From contig CATKHK010000006.1 of the NCBI GenBank assembly GCA_949751835.1, forward strand, positions 372,001 to 436,000: a DNA stretch of 64,000 nucleotides, read 5' to 3'. Source of the stretch: Blepharisma japonicum. Lineage: Eukaryota; Ciliophora; Heterotrichea; Heterotrichida; Blepharismidae. Both the position numbers and the translations under genes were made by a program. How positions within the stretch are numbered: position 1 is the first letter of the stretch; each line of letters opens with the position of its first letter. The notes under the pieces are model-generated. The model worked only from the letters and a program-made list of their open reading frames with translations, ran no database searches and had not been told where the DNA came from. Below, piece after piece: positions 1 to 12,623 of the stretch.

Positions 1-627
1 AGCCCTAAAAATTCTTTTAGTTCTTTTTACTGAGCCAACATATGAATTTCAGGAATTTTACGTCAAGAAATTTTGCCTCAGAAAATTAGTGTAAAATACA
101 CTGATGATATGTCAAAGCAAGAATTTTTAGTTGAGGTTCCTATTAATTATGAAGGAAGACTGCAAAGCTCTGCAGCTTTAGTGACAGCTGTTAAGAGCTA
201 TTTTAATAGCTGCGAAAAAGCAGAAATTATAGAAAAATCAATTGCGTATCAAGTTCTCAGTAAAAAGACTGAATTTTTAGGCACTGAAGCTGTAAATATT
301 TACGATGAAGATTGAGAATATTATGGTGGCTTGAATTATGAAGACGACCCTAGAATATATGATTGCATGAAAGGAATACTTGATTTGCAACTTGCTGATG
401 GACATTGGGAATTTTCGCATGAATTAGAAGAACTGATACAATATTTCATAGGAAATAAAAAATTGAAAGATAAGAGAGCACCTTTTGTGAATTTATTGAT
501 AATTGCTATTTTGACTGAGAAGTGTGAACATTATGAAGTGGAGTGGGAATCTAATGTAAAGAAAGCAAATAAATGGCTTAAGAAAAATAGACTTCAAGTA
601 AAAAGCTTGCAAGAATTGTGCTTTTAA
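1..627 (+). CDS. VIT/vWA (VWA5A-like) protein, 3' part; 5' end outside window
   Basis: The frame is open from the first base of the window to the TAA at 625-627 if TGA is Trp, giving 208 visible residues. It aligns with the last third of the two full copies downstream: the beta-rich stretch after the vWA domain (PQKISVKYTDD near residue 25) and the C-terminal module with the LQLADGHWEF signature, which is also seen at the C-terminus of animal VWA5A/PARP4-type proteins. The N-terminal VIT domain and MIDAS-bearing vWA domain would lie to the left. The first ~25 residues match the intact copies poorly (the equivalent of GTKISYSGILKPGYS is scrambled), so this may be a partly decayed copy rather than a working gene. 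VIT/vWA proteins are usually cytosolic or secreted protein-binding factors; the role in ciliates is not known to me. Confidence 0.75.
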
Positions 628-707
628 TTTGATTCGATTTATATCTTTAAATTAAAAGATAGATTTAGGATGTGTCTACTACATATTATTAAAGTTCTAT
701 ATTTAAT
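628..707 (+). repeat. Direct repeat in VIT/vWA array (copy 1), spacer and putative promoter
   Basis: This 80-nt spacer between the TAA of one VIT/vWA copy and the ATG of the next recurs at 2171-2250 with about one mismatch, and in diverged form at 5065-5156. It shows that the array arose by tandem duplication of a unit made of gene plus spacer. As the only DNA between stop and next start, it probably holds both the terminator/polyA region and the promoter. Confidence 0.85.
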
Positions 708-2170
708 ATGGCTTCTCTGATCTTGACTAATAGAAATACTGAGTGGGTTTCAAACGAAATCACCTTACACACCAAACTTACTATAACATTTCTCAAGAAA
801 TAAGTGAAGGCTCTTATATTTATCCTGTAATTTCTGACTCAATTATCTCGAAATTAATAATCAAGTCTGGAGAAAACGTGATTATTGCTCGTGTATATAA
901 AAAGAAGAAGTTGTTCAAAAATATAATGATACTATTGCTGCTGGAGAGGCAAAGCTTTCTTAAAAAAATAACAAAATAGTCATCTGATATCATGGAATTT
1001 CACCTTGGAAATTTTTTCTCCCAAAGCAAAATAAAAGTCGAAATCACTTATGTCACCTAAGTGAATTCATGAGTAGAACCTATAATTATAAAGTTTATAT
1101 TCCGCATGTGCTTATACCTCAATATTCGCCTTCAAAATCAAGTATAGCCTATGAATGGTAGTTTCAACTCTCAACTGGACAGGAGAGGTCAGTATCATAA
1201 GTCCAAATATCCTTACTTCGATTACTTCTAATGTTTCAAATTTTGATTTATCAGTACAAAATGACGCTGGAAGAATCTTAATTTTAGCATCTTAAAGCAT
1301 GATGGCGATCTTTGCATTTAATATCAACATAAAACATCAGATGGCCCATTTTAGTTTATCAACAAGATCCAAGAAATTCATCTTTCATTTACTCCGCAAA
1401 ACATTGATACTGGCAGCCCAGACTGAGGGCCTAAAGGAGAATTTATTATTCTTTAGATCAAAGTGGATCTATGGAAGGATAAAGCATTAAACTAGCTAGA
1501 GAAGCAGTGTATTTATTTATAAAATCTCTTCCAGAAGACTCTAATTTCAATGTTGCTAAGCAATTCCATGTTGCTTAGCTAAAATAAGCATTTCAGGAAT
1601 TTTACGTCAAGAAATTTTGCCTCAGAAAATTAGTGTAAAATACACTGATGATATGCCAAAGCAAGAATTTTTAGTTAAGATTCATATTAATTATGAAGGA
1701 AAACTGCAAAGCTCTGCAGCTTTAGTGACAGCTGTTAAGAGCTATTTTAATAGCTGCGAAAAAGCAGAATTATAGAAAAATCGATTGTATATCAATTTCT
1801 CAGTGAACATGCTAAATTTTTTGGCGCTGAAGTTGTAAATCCTGATTACGATGAAGATTATATTTATTATGGTGGCTTTTATTATGAAGAGGATGATAAA
1901 AAATCTGAGTGCATTAAAGGAATGCTTGATTTGCAACTTGCTGATGGATATTGGGAATTTTCACAGGAATTAGAAGAATTGATACAATATTTCTTAGAAA
2001 ATAAAAAAATTAAAGATAAGAGAGCACCTTTTGTGAATTTATTGATAATTGCTATTTTGGTTGATAAGTGTAAAGTTGTTGAATATATAGGATTTGAAAG
2101 TAAAAAGGCAAAGAAATGGCTTGAGAAAAATAGACTTCAAGTAAAAAGCTTGCAAGAATTGTGCTTTTAA
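708..2170 (+). pseudogene. Decayed VIT/vWA gene copy
   Basis: It starts with the same ATG context as the intact copies and follows them over the VIT domain, but it lacks a 36-nt segment (the NKLELTKFHIEC region), carries a 2-nt insertion soon after (duplicated CA near 770), and then has in-frame TAA/TAG codons and further small indels (for example near 960-1140 and at 1295). Most of the vWA domain is deleted: around 1555-1590 the sequence jumps from the start of vWA directly to the post-vWA region. The last part (1922-2170) is still an open C-terminal module ending in the same residues as the first copy. This is a host gene relic, not a mobile element. Its 3' half is nearly identical to 40-627, so a duplication or gene conversion was recent. 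Confidence 0.85.
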
Positions 2171-2250
2171 TTTGATTCGATTTTTATCTTTAAATTAAAA
2201 GATAGATTTAGGATGTGTCTACTACATATTATTAAAGTTCTATATTTAAT
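2171..2250 (+). repeat. Direct repeat in VIT/vWA array (copy 2)
   Basis: Second copy of the 80-nt spacer at 628-707, with about one base changed. It lies directly before the ATG of the first intact VIT/vWA gene and so probably contains its promoter. Confidence 0.85.
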
Positions 2251-4542
2251 ATGGCTTCTCTGATCTTGGCTAATGGAAATAAGCTTGAACTTACTAAGTT
2301 TCACATCGAATGCAATACTGAGTGGGTTTTAAACGAAATCACCTTGCACCAAACTTACTATAACAATTCTCAAGAAATAAGCGAAGGCTCTTATATTTAT
2401 CCTGTAATTTCTGAGTCAATTATCTCGAAATTGATAATCAAGTCTGGAGAAAATGAGATTATAGCTCGTGTATATGAAAAAGAAGAAGCTGTTCAAAAAT
2501 ATAATGATACTATTGCTGCCGGAGACAAAGCTTACTTAGGAAAACTCACAGACGAATCATCTGATATTATGGAATTTCACCTTGGAAATCTCTTTCCCCA
2601 AACCGAAGTAAAAGTCGAAATCACTTATGTCACCCAAAGTGAATTCATGAGTGAAACCTATAATTATAGAGTTTACATTCCGCATGTGCTTATTCCGAGA
2701 TATTCGCCTTCAGAATCAAGTATAACCCAAGAAATGGCAGTTTCAACTCTCAACTGGACAGGAGCGGTCAGTATCAAAACTCCTAATTATCTTACTTCGA
2801 TTACTTCTAATGTTTCAAATTTCGATTTATCAGTACAAAATGACTGCTGAAAGAATCTTACTTTTAGCATCTTAAAGCATGATGGCGATCTTTGCATTTA
2901 TTATCAATACAAAGCATCTGATGATCCTTTTATTGTATTCCAGCAAGACCCAAGAAACCAAAAATATGCTTTTCATCTTTCATTTACTCCACAAAAAAGT
3001 GATGAGAGTCTCGACTGGGAGCCTAGAGGAGAATTTATTATTCTTTTAGATAGAAGCGGATCAATGGAAGGAGAAAGAATTAAACTAGCTAGAGAAGCAG
3101 TGTATTTATTTATAAAATCTCTTCCAGAAGATTCTTATTTCAATGTTATTAGCTTTGGGAGCGGGTTTAATAAACTTTTCTATCAAAGCGTAAGATATGA
3201 GCAAGATAAGATTGAAATGGCCTGTAGGACAGTAAAAACTTTTGATGCAGATATGGGAGGTACAGAAATATTGGAACCTATTAAATCTATTTTATCAGAG
3301 CCTAACTGGAGTAGCTACTTCCGATATATTTTTATTTTAACTGATGGAGAGGTAGGAAATTCAGATGAAATCATAAATTATATTAAAAAACAGCAAACTC
3401 CTTCCCAAGTCAATACTATTGGTATAGGAGCAGGAGTTTCTACATATTTAATCAATGAAATTGCGAAAGCAGGTCATGGATCTGTTCATCATATTTTAAA
3501 TGCTTCTGAGATTAAATCTGGAGTTATTTCATCACTTAAAAAATCCTTACTACCAGGTATTAGCAATATTGAAATAACTAATTCTCACGAATTTGAGCTT
3601 ATTGGTCCTAAAAATGCTTTTAGCTCATTTTATGGAACTAAAATCAGCTACTCAGGGATTTTAAAGCCAGGATATTCGCCTCAGAAAATATCAGTGAAAT
3701 ATACAGATGATGCATCGAAGCATGACCATTTAATTGAAATTCCTATTAATTATGATGAAATGTCACAAAACTCTTCAGCTTTGGTAATGGCGGTCAAAAA
3801 TTATTTTAAAAATTGTGAGAAAAATGAAATTATTGAAAAATCAATTTCTTACCAAGTCTTAAGCAAATATACCGCATTTTTTGGTGTTGAAAAAGTGGAT
3901 AATCCATGTCTATATAATTATGATGAATGTGAAATTGAATGTTGTGAAGAAGAAGCTTGTTATGATGAAGAAGAAGCTTGTTACGACGAAGAAGATGAAG
4001 AAGTAGAAGAATGTTGAATACCAACTAGTTTTTCATGCTCACTAAGGCAAAAGGGTTATGAGGAGGCTAAGGCGCGCAGGAGATCTAGCTCGAGCAGTGG
4101 GGAGGAAGAGGAAGAGGTAGAGAGAATAGCTAGGGCGTGCAGTAGATCTAGCTCGAGTAGTGGAAAGGAAGAGAAAGAGAGAATAGTTGATTTAAAAGCA
4201 TCTGATGCTGCGAGAAGAAAAAATATTTGCAATAAAATTATGCCTGAACATAAATCAATAACTACAAGTAAAGTGGAATGGGTTGAAAACTTGATTGGTT
4301 ATCAATTCGCAGATGGACATTGGGAATTTTCAACCGAATTAGAAGGTTTGATAAACTACTTCATTGGAAGGCAAGATATTGGAGATAAAGCAGCACCTTT
4401 TATTACTTTATTAGTAGTTGATATTCTTATAGAGAAATGCGGAGAACATGAAGAAATTTGGGATTTAATAGTAAATAAAGCCAAGAGATGGCTGAAGAAA
4501 AATGGAATTCAAGAAAGAAGCTTGCATGATTTAGGCTATTAA
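2251..4542 (+). CDS. VIT and von Willebrand A domain protein (VWA5A-like), copy A, 763 aa
   Basis: One open frame if the TGAs at 2848-2850 and 4015-4017 encode Trp. Residues 1-150 form a VIT (vault/inter-alpha-trypsin) domain. Residues ~260-430 form a vWA domain with a complete MIDAS first motif, DRSGSM at 267-272, and a TDGEV strand near 364, so metal-dependent ligand binding is expected. The C-terminal ~100 residues carry the GYQFADGHWEF module typical of VWA5A/PARP4 C-termini. Between vWA and this module lies a copy-specific low-complexity insert: tandem EACYDEE units (~565-585), then two RSSSSSG/EEE units (4050-4190). No signal peptide is visible, so the protein is probably cytosolic. The VIT region differs from copy B at only about seven of 199 residues. 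Confidence 0.9.
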
Positions 4543-5156
4543 TCTCATTTAAATTAATTCATAGTATGATCTAAAAGAGTTTGGTTAATCTCACATGGTT
4601 TACGAGTGGCTCTGCATGGCACTCTGACTCTACTAGCAATCCGGCAGACTGACTTTCCCTAGACTTTCGAATAAGCCATTTAATTTTATCAAAGCCTATA
4701 ACGTAATTCGACGATTTATAGAGGAATAAAATGCAGATATTAATTTTAAAAAAGAATTAGTGAAGATAAATCATGTTCTCATAATAAACTACTATAATTC
4801 AACAAAAAGGCAAATAAAATATTATTTCAACCAATTAAAAAAAATTTTGCTCAATTGAGTTATTCTACTCATACTTTTAAAATCCTTTACTATGTTGACT
4901 AACCCAAATCTTTCCGCTATATCTTCGCCACGCTAGGACAACAGGTTGCAAGATTTAGCATAGATGGCTAGTCTCTATCCATAATATAATTTTTGGTATT
5001 AAACAAATTGATAGCCATTAAGTTTTCTCAACTCGCAGAAAAGCTTACGTGAGTGAGGCTTTCAATTTGATACGATTTATATCTTTAAATAAAAGTTAGA
5101 TTTAGGAGCATTTTCATGATAAATCTAATGCATCTTATGATAGTTCTATAATTAGT
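4543..5156. other. Intergenic spacer, no gene seen
   Basis: 614 nt between VIT/vWA copies A and B. All frames are interrupted and I see no tRNA or conserved ORF. The last ~90 nt (5065-5156) are a diverged relative of the 80-nt array spacer and probably contain the promoter of copy B. The central part is less AT-rich than other spacers but contains nothing I can name. Confidence 0.6.
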
Positions 5157-7325
5157 ATGGCTGCACTGATCTTGACTAATGGAAATAAGCTGGAACTTAC
5201 TAAGTTTCACATCGAGTGCAATACTGAGTGGGTTTTAAACGAAATCACCTTGCACCAAACTTACTATAACAATTCTCAAGAAATAAGCGAAGGCTCTTAT
5301 ATTTATCCTGTAATTTCTGAGTCAATTATCTCGAAATTGATAATCAAGTCTGGAGAAAACGTCATTGAAGCTCGTGTATATGAAAAAGAAGAAGCTGTTC
5401 AAAAATATAATGATGCTATTGCTGCTGGAGACAAAGCTTATTTAGGAAAACTCACAAACGAATCATCTGATATTATGGAATTTCACCTTGGAAATCTCTT
5501 TCCCCAAACCGAAGTAAAAGTCGAAATCACTTATGTCACCCAAAGTGAATTCATGAGTGAAACCTATAATTATAGAGTTTATATTCCGCATGTGCTTATT
5601 CCGAGATATTCGCCTTCAGAATCAAGTATAACCCAAGAAATGGCAGTTTCAACTCTCAACTGGACAGGAGCGGTCAGTATCAAAACTCCTAATATCCTTA
5701 CTTCGATTACTTCTAATGTTTCAAATTTCGATTTATCAGTACAAAATGACTGCTGAAAGAATCTTAATTTTAGCATCTTAAAGCATGATAGTGATCTTTG
5801 CGTTTATTATCAATACAAAGCATCTGATGATCCTTTTATTGTATTCCAGCAAGACCCAAGAAACCAAAAATATGCTTTTCATCTTTCACTTACTCCACAA
5901 AAAAGTGATACTGAGAGTCTCAACTGGGAGCCTAAAGGAGAATTTATTATTCTTTTAGATAGAAGCGGATCAATGGAAGGAGAAAGCATTAAACTAGCTA
6001 GAGAAGCAGTGTATTTATTTATAAAATCTCTTCCAGAAGATTCTTATTTCAATGTTATTAGCTTTGGGAGCGAGTTTAATAAACTTTTCGAGCAAAGCGT
6101 AAGATATGAGCAAAATAAAATTGAAATGGCCTGCAGGACAGTAAAAACTTTTAATGCAGATATGGGAGGTACAGAAATATTGGAACCTATTAAATCTATT
6201 TTTTCTGAGCCTAACAGAAGTGACTACCTACGCTATATTTTTATTTTAACTGATGGAGAAGTAGGAAATTCAGATGAAATCATAAATTATATTAAAAATC
6301 AACAAACTGCTTCCCAAATCAGTACCATTGGTATAGGAGCAGGAGTTTCAACGTATTTAATCAATGGGGTAGCGAATGCAGGTCATGGATCTGTTCATCA
6401 TATTTTAAATGCTTCTGAGATTAAATCAGGCGTCATTTCGTCTCTTAAAAAATCCTTATTACCAGGGATTAGCAATATTGAAATAGCTAATCCTCAAGAA
6501 TTTGAGCTTATTGGTCCTAAAAATGCTTTTAGCTCATTTTATGGAACTAAAATCAGCTACTCAGGGATTTTAAAGCAAGGAAATTCTCCTCAGAAAATAT
6601 CAGTGAAATATACAGATGATGCATCGAAGCATGAACATTTAACTGAGATTCCTATTAATTATGAAGGAATATTGCTAAACTCTGCAGCTTTAGTAACAGC
6701 GGTTAAACATTATTTCAACGACTGCGAGAAAAATGAAATTATTGAAAAATCAATTAAGTACCAAGTCTTAAGCAAATATACAGCATTTTTTGGTGTTGAA
6801 AAGGTGAATAATCCAAATTTATATAATTTTAATTATGACGAAATTTTATACGAAAGTCCTGAAATAAACGAAGCATTATGTTGTGAATGCCTAGGCGAGC
6901 AAGGGGATTATGAGTTAAATGAGGAGTACGAGAATCTGGATAGGCTGATGGAAGAGGTAGAGAGAATGCCTAATGCGCGAGGCTTTAATTATCCTGAGAG
7001 AATAGATATTTGTGAAGAAATTATGCCTGAACTTAAATCGATAACTAAAAGTAAAGTTGAATTTGTTGAAAGCTTAATTGGTTATCAATTAGCAGATGGG
7101 CATTGGGAATTTTCAACCGAATTAGAAGGTTTGATAAACTACTTCATTGGAAATCAAGATATTGGAGATAAAGCAGCATCTTTTATTACTTTATTAGTAG
7201 TTGATATACTTATAGAGAAATGCGGAGAGCATGAAGCAATTTGGGATTTAATAGTAAATAAAGCCAAGAGATGGCTGAAGAAAAATGGAATTCAAGAAAG
7301 AAGCTTGCATGATTTAGGCTATTAA
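5157..7325 (+). CDS. VIT and von Willebrand A domain protein (VWA5A-like), copy B, 722 aa
   Basis: A single frame if TGA at 5754-5756 is Trp. The layout matches copy A: VIT domain at 1-150, vWA at ~260-430 with DRSGSM ending at residue 273, and the C-terminal GYQLADGHWEF module from ~640. It lacks the Cys/acid and RS-type repeats of copy A and instead has a plain acidic linker. The N-terminal 199 residues and the vWA domain are nearly identical to copy A, while linkers differ. This pattern fits recent tandem duplication with conversion of the globular domains. The 3' flank starts an unrelated gene after 102 nt. Function beyond protein-protein interaction cannot be read from the sequence. Confidence 0.92.
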
Positions 7326-7427
7326 TCTCATTTAAATTATTCTTAATATAATCTGAAAGAGCTAAGTCTATTTTATTAATTAGAAATTTCAACATGGAAT
7401 TAATAATTATTATAAAACGGATATGTA

Positions 7428-10400
7428 ATGCTAAAAGATCACGAAACTTCAGCCTCTAAATCTGAAAGAAAATCTCTTATACCGAACCCAAACCTACATA
7501 AAAGCCTAGGTATTTTAATTCTTTATTTATTTTCCACAAAACGGGACTATTTTCTATTTGCTATAGGAATAATATCAATTATACTTTTTAGAATAGCCCA
7601 GCTTATTCTTATATGGGAAATGGGAGAAGTTGTTGAAATAATGAGAGAAAATAATTCTGATAAAGATATCTTTTATGAAGAAGAAAAAGATATCGCAATA
7701 ATCCTATTTATAGTAGGTGGAGCTACTTTAATTTTAGGCTGAATTGCAGTTGTATGTTTTTTGATTTTGGGCAAAAATCAGGCCAAAAAATGAAGAAAAA
7801 AATATTTTAATACTCTTATAACCCTCCCGACTAAATGGTATGATAAAAATAATGCTTCAGAGTTAGCAAGTACAATAGAAAGAGATTTTAAAAACATAGA
7901 ATTAGGCTCTGGAATATGGGTTATGATAGTTTTATCAGCAATTTTCAGCTATATCGCAACAATTATTTTCTCACTAGTGATCAGTTTACAATTAACGCTA
8001 ATAATGATAGCGCCTTTGCCTTTACAAATATCATTATGAATTTATTATATGAAAATTTCGTTAAATGGAGCTATAGATACTCAAAATGAATATAAAGTTG
8101 CAAATGGAATAGCAGAAGAAAGCTTTGAAGGGATCAAAACGATTGCATCTTGTAATGCTCAAGATCTCAAAGCAAAAGAATATCAATATAATTTAGTTAA
8201 CTCCAAAAGCACAATGACAAAAATTGGACTAAGCCAAGGAGCTCTAAGCGCTCTTATAAATATGAATTTATTCGCAGTCAGTGGGATACTTTTTTATGTT
8301 GGATCTATATGATATAATAATGATAATGAAAATTGGACAACAGGCAGTGAGATAGGGATAAAAGAAATAGTGGTTGTTGTCATGCTATTTACAAGCACAA
8401 TGTTTTATTTTGGAGTGATTTTTCCATATACTTATAATTTGATAGAAGCGCAAATCACAGTAGAAAAAATATATAATATTATTAGTAATAAAAAGAAAAA
8501 TATTGGAATCAATGTTGCTAAAGAAATTGAAGGGGAAGTCAGGTTTGAAAATGTTTATTTCTCATATCCTACTCAGAAAAATGTCGAAGTGTTAAAATCT
8601 GTGACATTTACTGCAAGGAAAGGAGAGATGCTTGCAATTGTAGGGGAAACAGGGTCAGGGAAAAGCACAATAATTCAACTTATAGAAGGGTTTTATTATG
8701 CAAAGAAAGGAAAAATTTTAATTGATGGAATTGATATTAAAGAATATGATTTAGCTTTTTTAAGAGAGCATATTGGTCTTGTTAGTCAAGAGCCTATCCT
8801 TTTTAGTGCAACAATAAAAGAAAATATTCAAATCGGCAATTTAAATGCAAGTAAAGAAGATATTGAAAAAGCTGCATTTGAAGCTGAAGCTGATTTTATA
8901 GCAGATTTGCCAGAGAGATTTAATACATTTGTAGGAGTAAAAGGATCTCAGTTATCAGGTGGCCAAAAACAAAGAATTGCTATTGCAAGAGTCCTTATAA
9001 AAAATCCAAAAATTTTGCTTCTAGATGAAGCTACTAGCGCTCTAGATACAAATACTGAAAGAAAAATCCAAAAAGTTCTTGATGAAGCATCAAAACATAG
9101 GACTACAATAGTTGTAGCGCAACGGCTAAGTTCAATAAAAAATGCAAGTAAAATTATAGTTCTTGATCAAGGAACAGTCATAGAATCAGGAGCTCATGAT
9201 TTTCTTATGGGCTTAAAGGGTCATTACTCTCGGTTTCATCATATGCAGATTCAAAATGAAAAAATTCTTGACAGCGTGGGTACTGTCGAAAAAGAAACAA
9301 ATAAATCAGAAATTAAATCGTATGAAGAAAGCTACGCTACAATTAAAAAGAGCACAATGGGTAGCATATGAAATATGCTAATGGACTATTGGCCCTGACT
9401 TGCTTTGGCTTCAATTGCAGCAGCTATTTCAGGAATTTTATTTCCTATCCTAGGCTATTTCTTTGCAGATAATATGAATTCTTTAGTTGGCGATTCAGAA
9501 GCTGAGTTAGAAAATACTACACAAACTAATATGTATTATATGCTGCTTGAAGGTCTCATAATTCTTATAACTCTAACACTATTATGTGGTGCACTTGCAA
9601 AAGCAGCTTCTTTACTAACTTATAATATCCGCTATAAAGGATTTAATTCAATTCTATACTACGATCAAAAATTTTTTGACAAAGAAAACAACAGTCCATC
9701 TGTTCTTTGCTACACATTTTCACATGACTGTGAAAAAATCAGTAAAATTGGTGGGCCAGCCCTTGCATTTAAATCACTTTCTGTTTCAGGGCTAATTGTT
9801 GGTGTTATTATCGGCTTAATTCATGATGTAATTTTTACAGTTGTTGTGGCAATATTTTTTGCTATTATGGTAATAGTAAATTCAACAGGGGATCTTTTTC
9901 ATTATAATGAAAATGAAAAATATGAAACCACAAATATTAGCTATAATTCTTTAACAAATATTAAAACTGTACAATCTTTGAATAGACAAATATTCTTTGA
10001 AAAGAAATATCTCGCAGCGTATAAAGCTGAAAATGGAGATATTAAAAAGCCAATTTTTATTGGATTTCAATATGGGTTTAGATATATGATGATTTTTGTA
10101 GTATGAGGTGCAGGAACTTGATATGGTGCATATATGGTCTCTAATGGTGATCTTTCAATGGAAAATATGAATATTGTTTTTATATCCATTTTATTTTCAA
10201 CTTATGCCGTTCTTATTGTTGCTGCGTTCTCCTTATCTCAAGATGTTGATGATGGGATAAAAAGTGCAATTAGAGTAAATAAAATAATTAACTATACTCC
10301 ACAAATAAATGCAAACTCTAATGAAGGAGAAACAGAAAATATTAATGGATCAATCATATTTAATAATGTGTCGTTTAAATACAAAAGTAGAGACCAAATT

Positions 10401-11069
10401 GTATTGAGAAATGTTTCTTTTGAGATTCCATTTCAAAAACATTTAGGAATCACAGGCCAAAGTGGCTCTGGAAAGTCAACAATAGCACAGCTATTATTAA
10501 GATTTTATGATCCAATTTCTGGAGAAATTGAAATTGATGGAAAATTGATCAACTCTTATAATCTCAGATATTTAAGAGAAAATATTGGATATGTCAGCCA
10601 AGAGCCAATCCTTTTTAAAGGAAGTATTCTTTATAATCTAAAAATTGGGAAGGAAGATATAAATGAAGGAGAAGCAATAGAAGCTATTAAAAAAGCTCAG
10701 GCATCAGAAATTATTGAAAAATATGAGATAAACAGCGATGCTGGGCTTAGAGGTCATAAGCTAAGTGGAGGAGAAAAACAAAGAATAGCTATTGCAAGGG
10801 CATTGGTAAGAAATCCAAAGATTTTAGTGTTGGATGAATCTACAAGTGCTCTGGATTCAGTGACAGAAACAAAACTGCTAAATGTGCTGAAAAATGAAAG
10901 AATTACCATCATTTCAATAGCCCATCGACTAAGAACAATTCGTGATTGCGACTTAATAATTGTTTTGGAGAAAGGAATAGCAATAGAAAAAGGGACTCAT
11001 GAAGAACTTATATCAAATCAAAACAGCTGCTATTACGAATTATTTCTAGCATCCAGTAATTTCGATTAA
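7428..11069 (+). CDS. ABC transporter, ABCB/MDR type full transporter, 1213 aa
   Basis: Five ORF pieces share one frame and join when at least seven TGAs are read as Trp. The order is TMD1 - NBD1 - TMD2 - NBD2. NBD1 has Walker A GETGSGKST (~residue 407), signature LSGGQ (~510) and Walker B ILLLDEATSALD (~530). NBD2 has GQSGSGKST (~1011), a slightly altered signature LSGGE (~1111) and ILVLDESTSALD (~1137). Both nucleotide sites keep the catalytic Glu. About six membrane helices precede each NBD. This layout is that of P-glycoprotein-like exporters of lipids or amphipathic compounds in the plasma or vacuolar membrane; the substrate is unknown. TGA outnumbers TGG among its Trp codons, unlike several neighbours. 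Confidence 0.95.
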
Positions 11070-11192
11070 CTATAACTTAATAAAATATCTTTGCTTTAAG
11101 ATTTGCCTATATTTTCCAGTAAATTAATAAAACTTTTGATGAAGCAGTAACCGATATCTAAATTAATTTAAATTATAATTTAACATAATAAC

Positions 11193-12467
11193 ATGGGTGA
11201 CCTCGATACAAATCGAACTGAATCAAATGATTCAGACACAGAATTTTGGAATGAGCTTGATAGCGTATTCACTAATTAGAAACCAATTCTGCCTGATAAT
11301 AATCTCGTTAATTTCGCTCAAAAATTATTTTCGCATATATCCCCACCTCCAAAAGTTCAAGAAATTACACAAAAGCCAAGTGAGCCAAAGCTAGAAACTG
11401 AAAAGCCAACTATAAATCAACCTGAAACACCCGACTGGTCTACACATCAATTTAAAGAGAAAATCACAAGAATTCGACAGGCTAAAGATGAAGAATTAAC
11501 AGCCCACTCTATTATGATTAGAAATAAAACGAAAAAAGAATACAAAGACATGTTCAAAGAGCTAGAAATTAAATATAACCAAGATATTGGAATTTTATTG
11601 CAGGAACATGAAGAGCTGAAAATGGTGATTTTTTCAAAAGAGAAAATCATTTCACAGTTGTCTTCTATGCTAATTGATTTTCAGGTGTTTTTTACCGAGC
11701 AAAGATATGAATCTGCTTATAATGGAAATGAGTCCCCGAGGTCGCCAAACGGAAAGGTACAAATACAGCTATGTGATGAAATAAAAAATTTAAAAACTCA
11801 ACTAGACCATCTGAAAGAACTCTGCTACTTATATAAAGAAGAAACAACGAATGCCATCGAAAGAGCAAAAAAAGCCGATGAAGACAGAGAAAAATCGAAA
11901 ATATCGTATGAAAAAGAAATTGCAAATTTAAAAAATATCGTAGAAATAAAAGAAAAAGAATGAAACGATTACAAAACAGCTTTGGAGACAGAGTAAACTA
12001 TAATTAGATTCCAAAAATACAAAACAAATGTCCAAAAAGAACTTGAAGTTAGAGAACTTATTGATGAGCGAGCAAAAAATCATATAAAATCTTTACAAGA
12101 AGAGTTAAAAAATGCCAAAATTGTAATGCAAAATCCACGACTTCGGTCAAGAATAAGAGACAGACTGAGTGATTATATGACAGACCATGAGAAATCCTTG
12201 AATGAAGCGTCAAGACCTCCATCAATTCCTCCTTCAAATCCTCCATCACAAAGTTACCGAACAAGAAAAATTCATTCTTCGTATAAAAGTTCAACCCCTT
12301 CCAATCAAATGACATCATTTGATCTCTCTACATCATTTGAAGACGAAACATTATCAACCAAAGGAATTTTCGCGAGAAAAGTGGAATTTCCTTTGCACGC
12401 CCCCTTGTTTAGAAGAAAAATTGCTTCTTCTGGCTGCAGTAAATCGCCGATCCCTTCGTTATTGTAA
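11193..12467 (+). CDS. Coiled-coil protein with two 15-nt introns, 414 aa
   Basis: Exons are 11193-11264, 11280-11992 and 12008-12467. Both introns are 15 nt (GTA...TAG), and removing them gives one continuous frame with TGA at 11961-11963 as Trp. The N-terminus is acidic and Pro-rich. Residues ~85-330 are rich in E, K and heptad-like leucines, predicting a long coiled coil. The tail is Ser/Pro-rich (RPPSIPPSNPPSQSYRT) and ends in basic residues. I recognise no catalytic domain; a cytoskeletal or basal-body scaffold is a guess. Without splicing, the first part would stop after 28 codons. Confidence 0.85.
11265..11279 (+). other. 15-nt spliceosomal intron
   Basis: GTATTCACTAATTAG lies between codons (phase 0) and ends in an in-frame TAG. 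Removing it joins two coding stretches in the same frame. The A at position 10 is a candidate branch point, six bases from the 3' end. Confidence 0.85.
11993..12007 (+). other. 15-nt spliceosomal intron
   Basis: GTAAACTATAATTAG interrupts a codon in phase 2 (GA|A). Unspliced, the frame hits TAA. Splicing restores a coiled-coil reading frame. A at position 10 as in the others. Confidence 0.85.
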
Positions 12468-12623
12468 ATTTTTGATAATTAATAAATATTTTTAAATTCA
12501 ATATTGTCAAAAACACCAATGATTGAAGGCTAAATGTGCAATTTTGCTATAAAATTATTGCTATTTGTCATAACAATTATTTAATTTTTTTAATTTTAGA
12601 TTTTTTGTTAATTACACCTATGC

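Noticed and set aside
1299-1490. 63-codon ORF inside the decayed VIT/vWA copy
   Set aside because: It is an out-of-frame by-product of indels; the DNA aligns to the intact gene in another frame.
7740-11069. In-frame TGAs as nonsense mutations, selenocysteine or programmed read-through
   Set aside because: They occur in many unrelated genes, sit on conserved Trp positions and no TGA serves as a needed stop; a changed code explains all at once.
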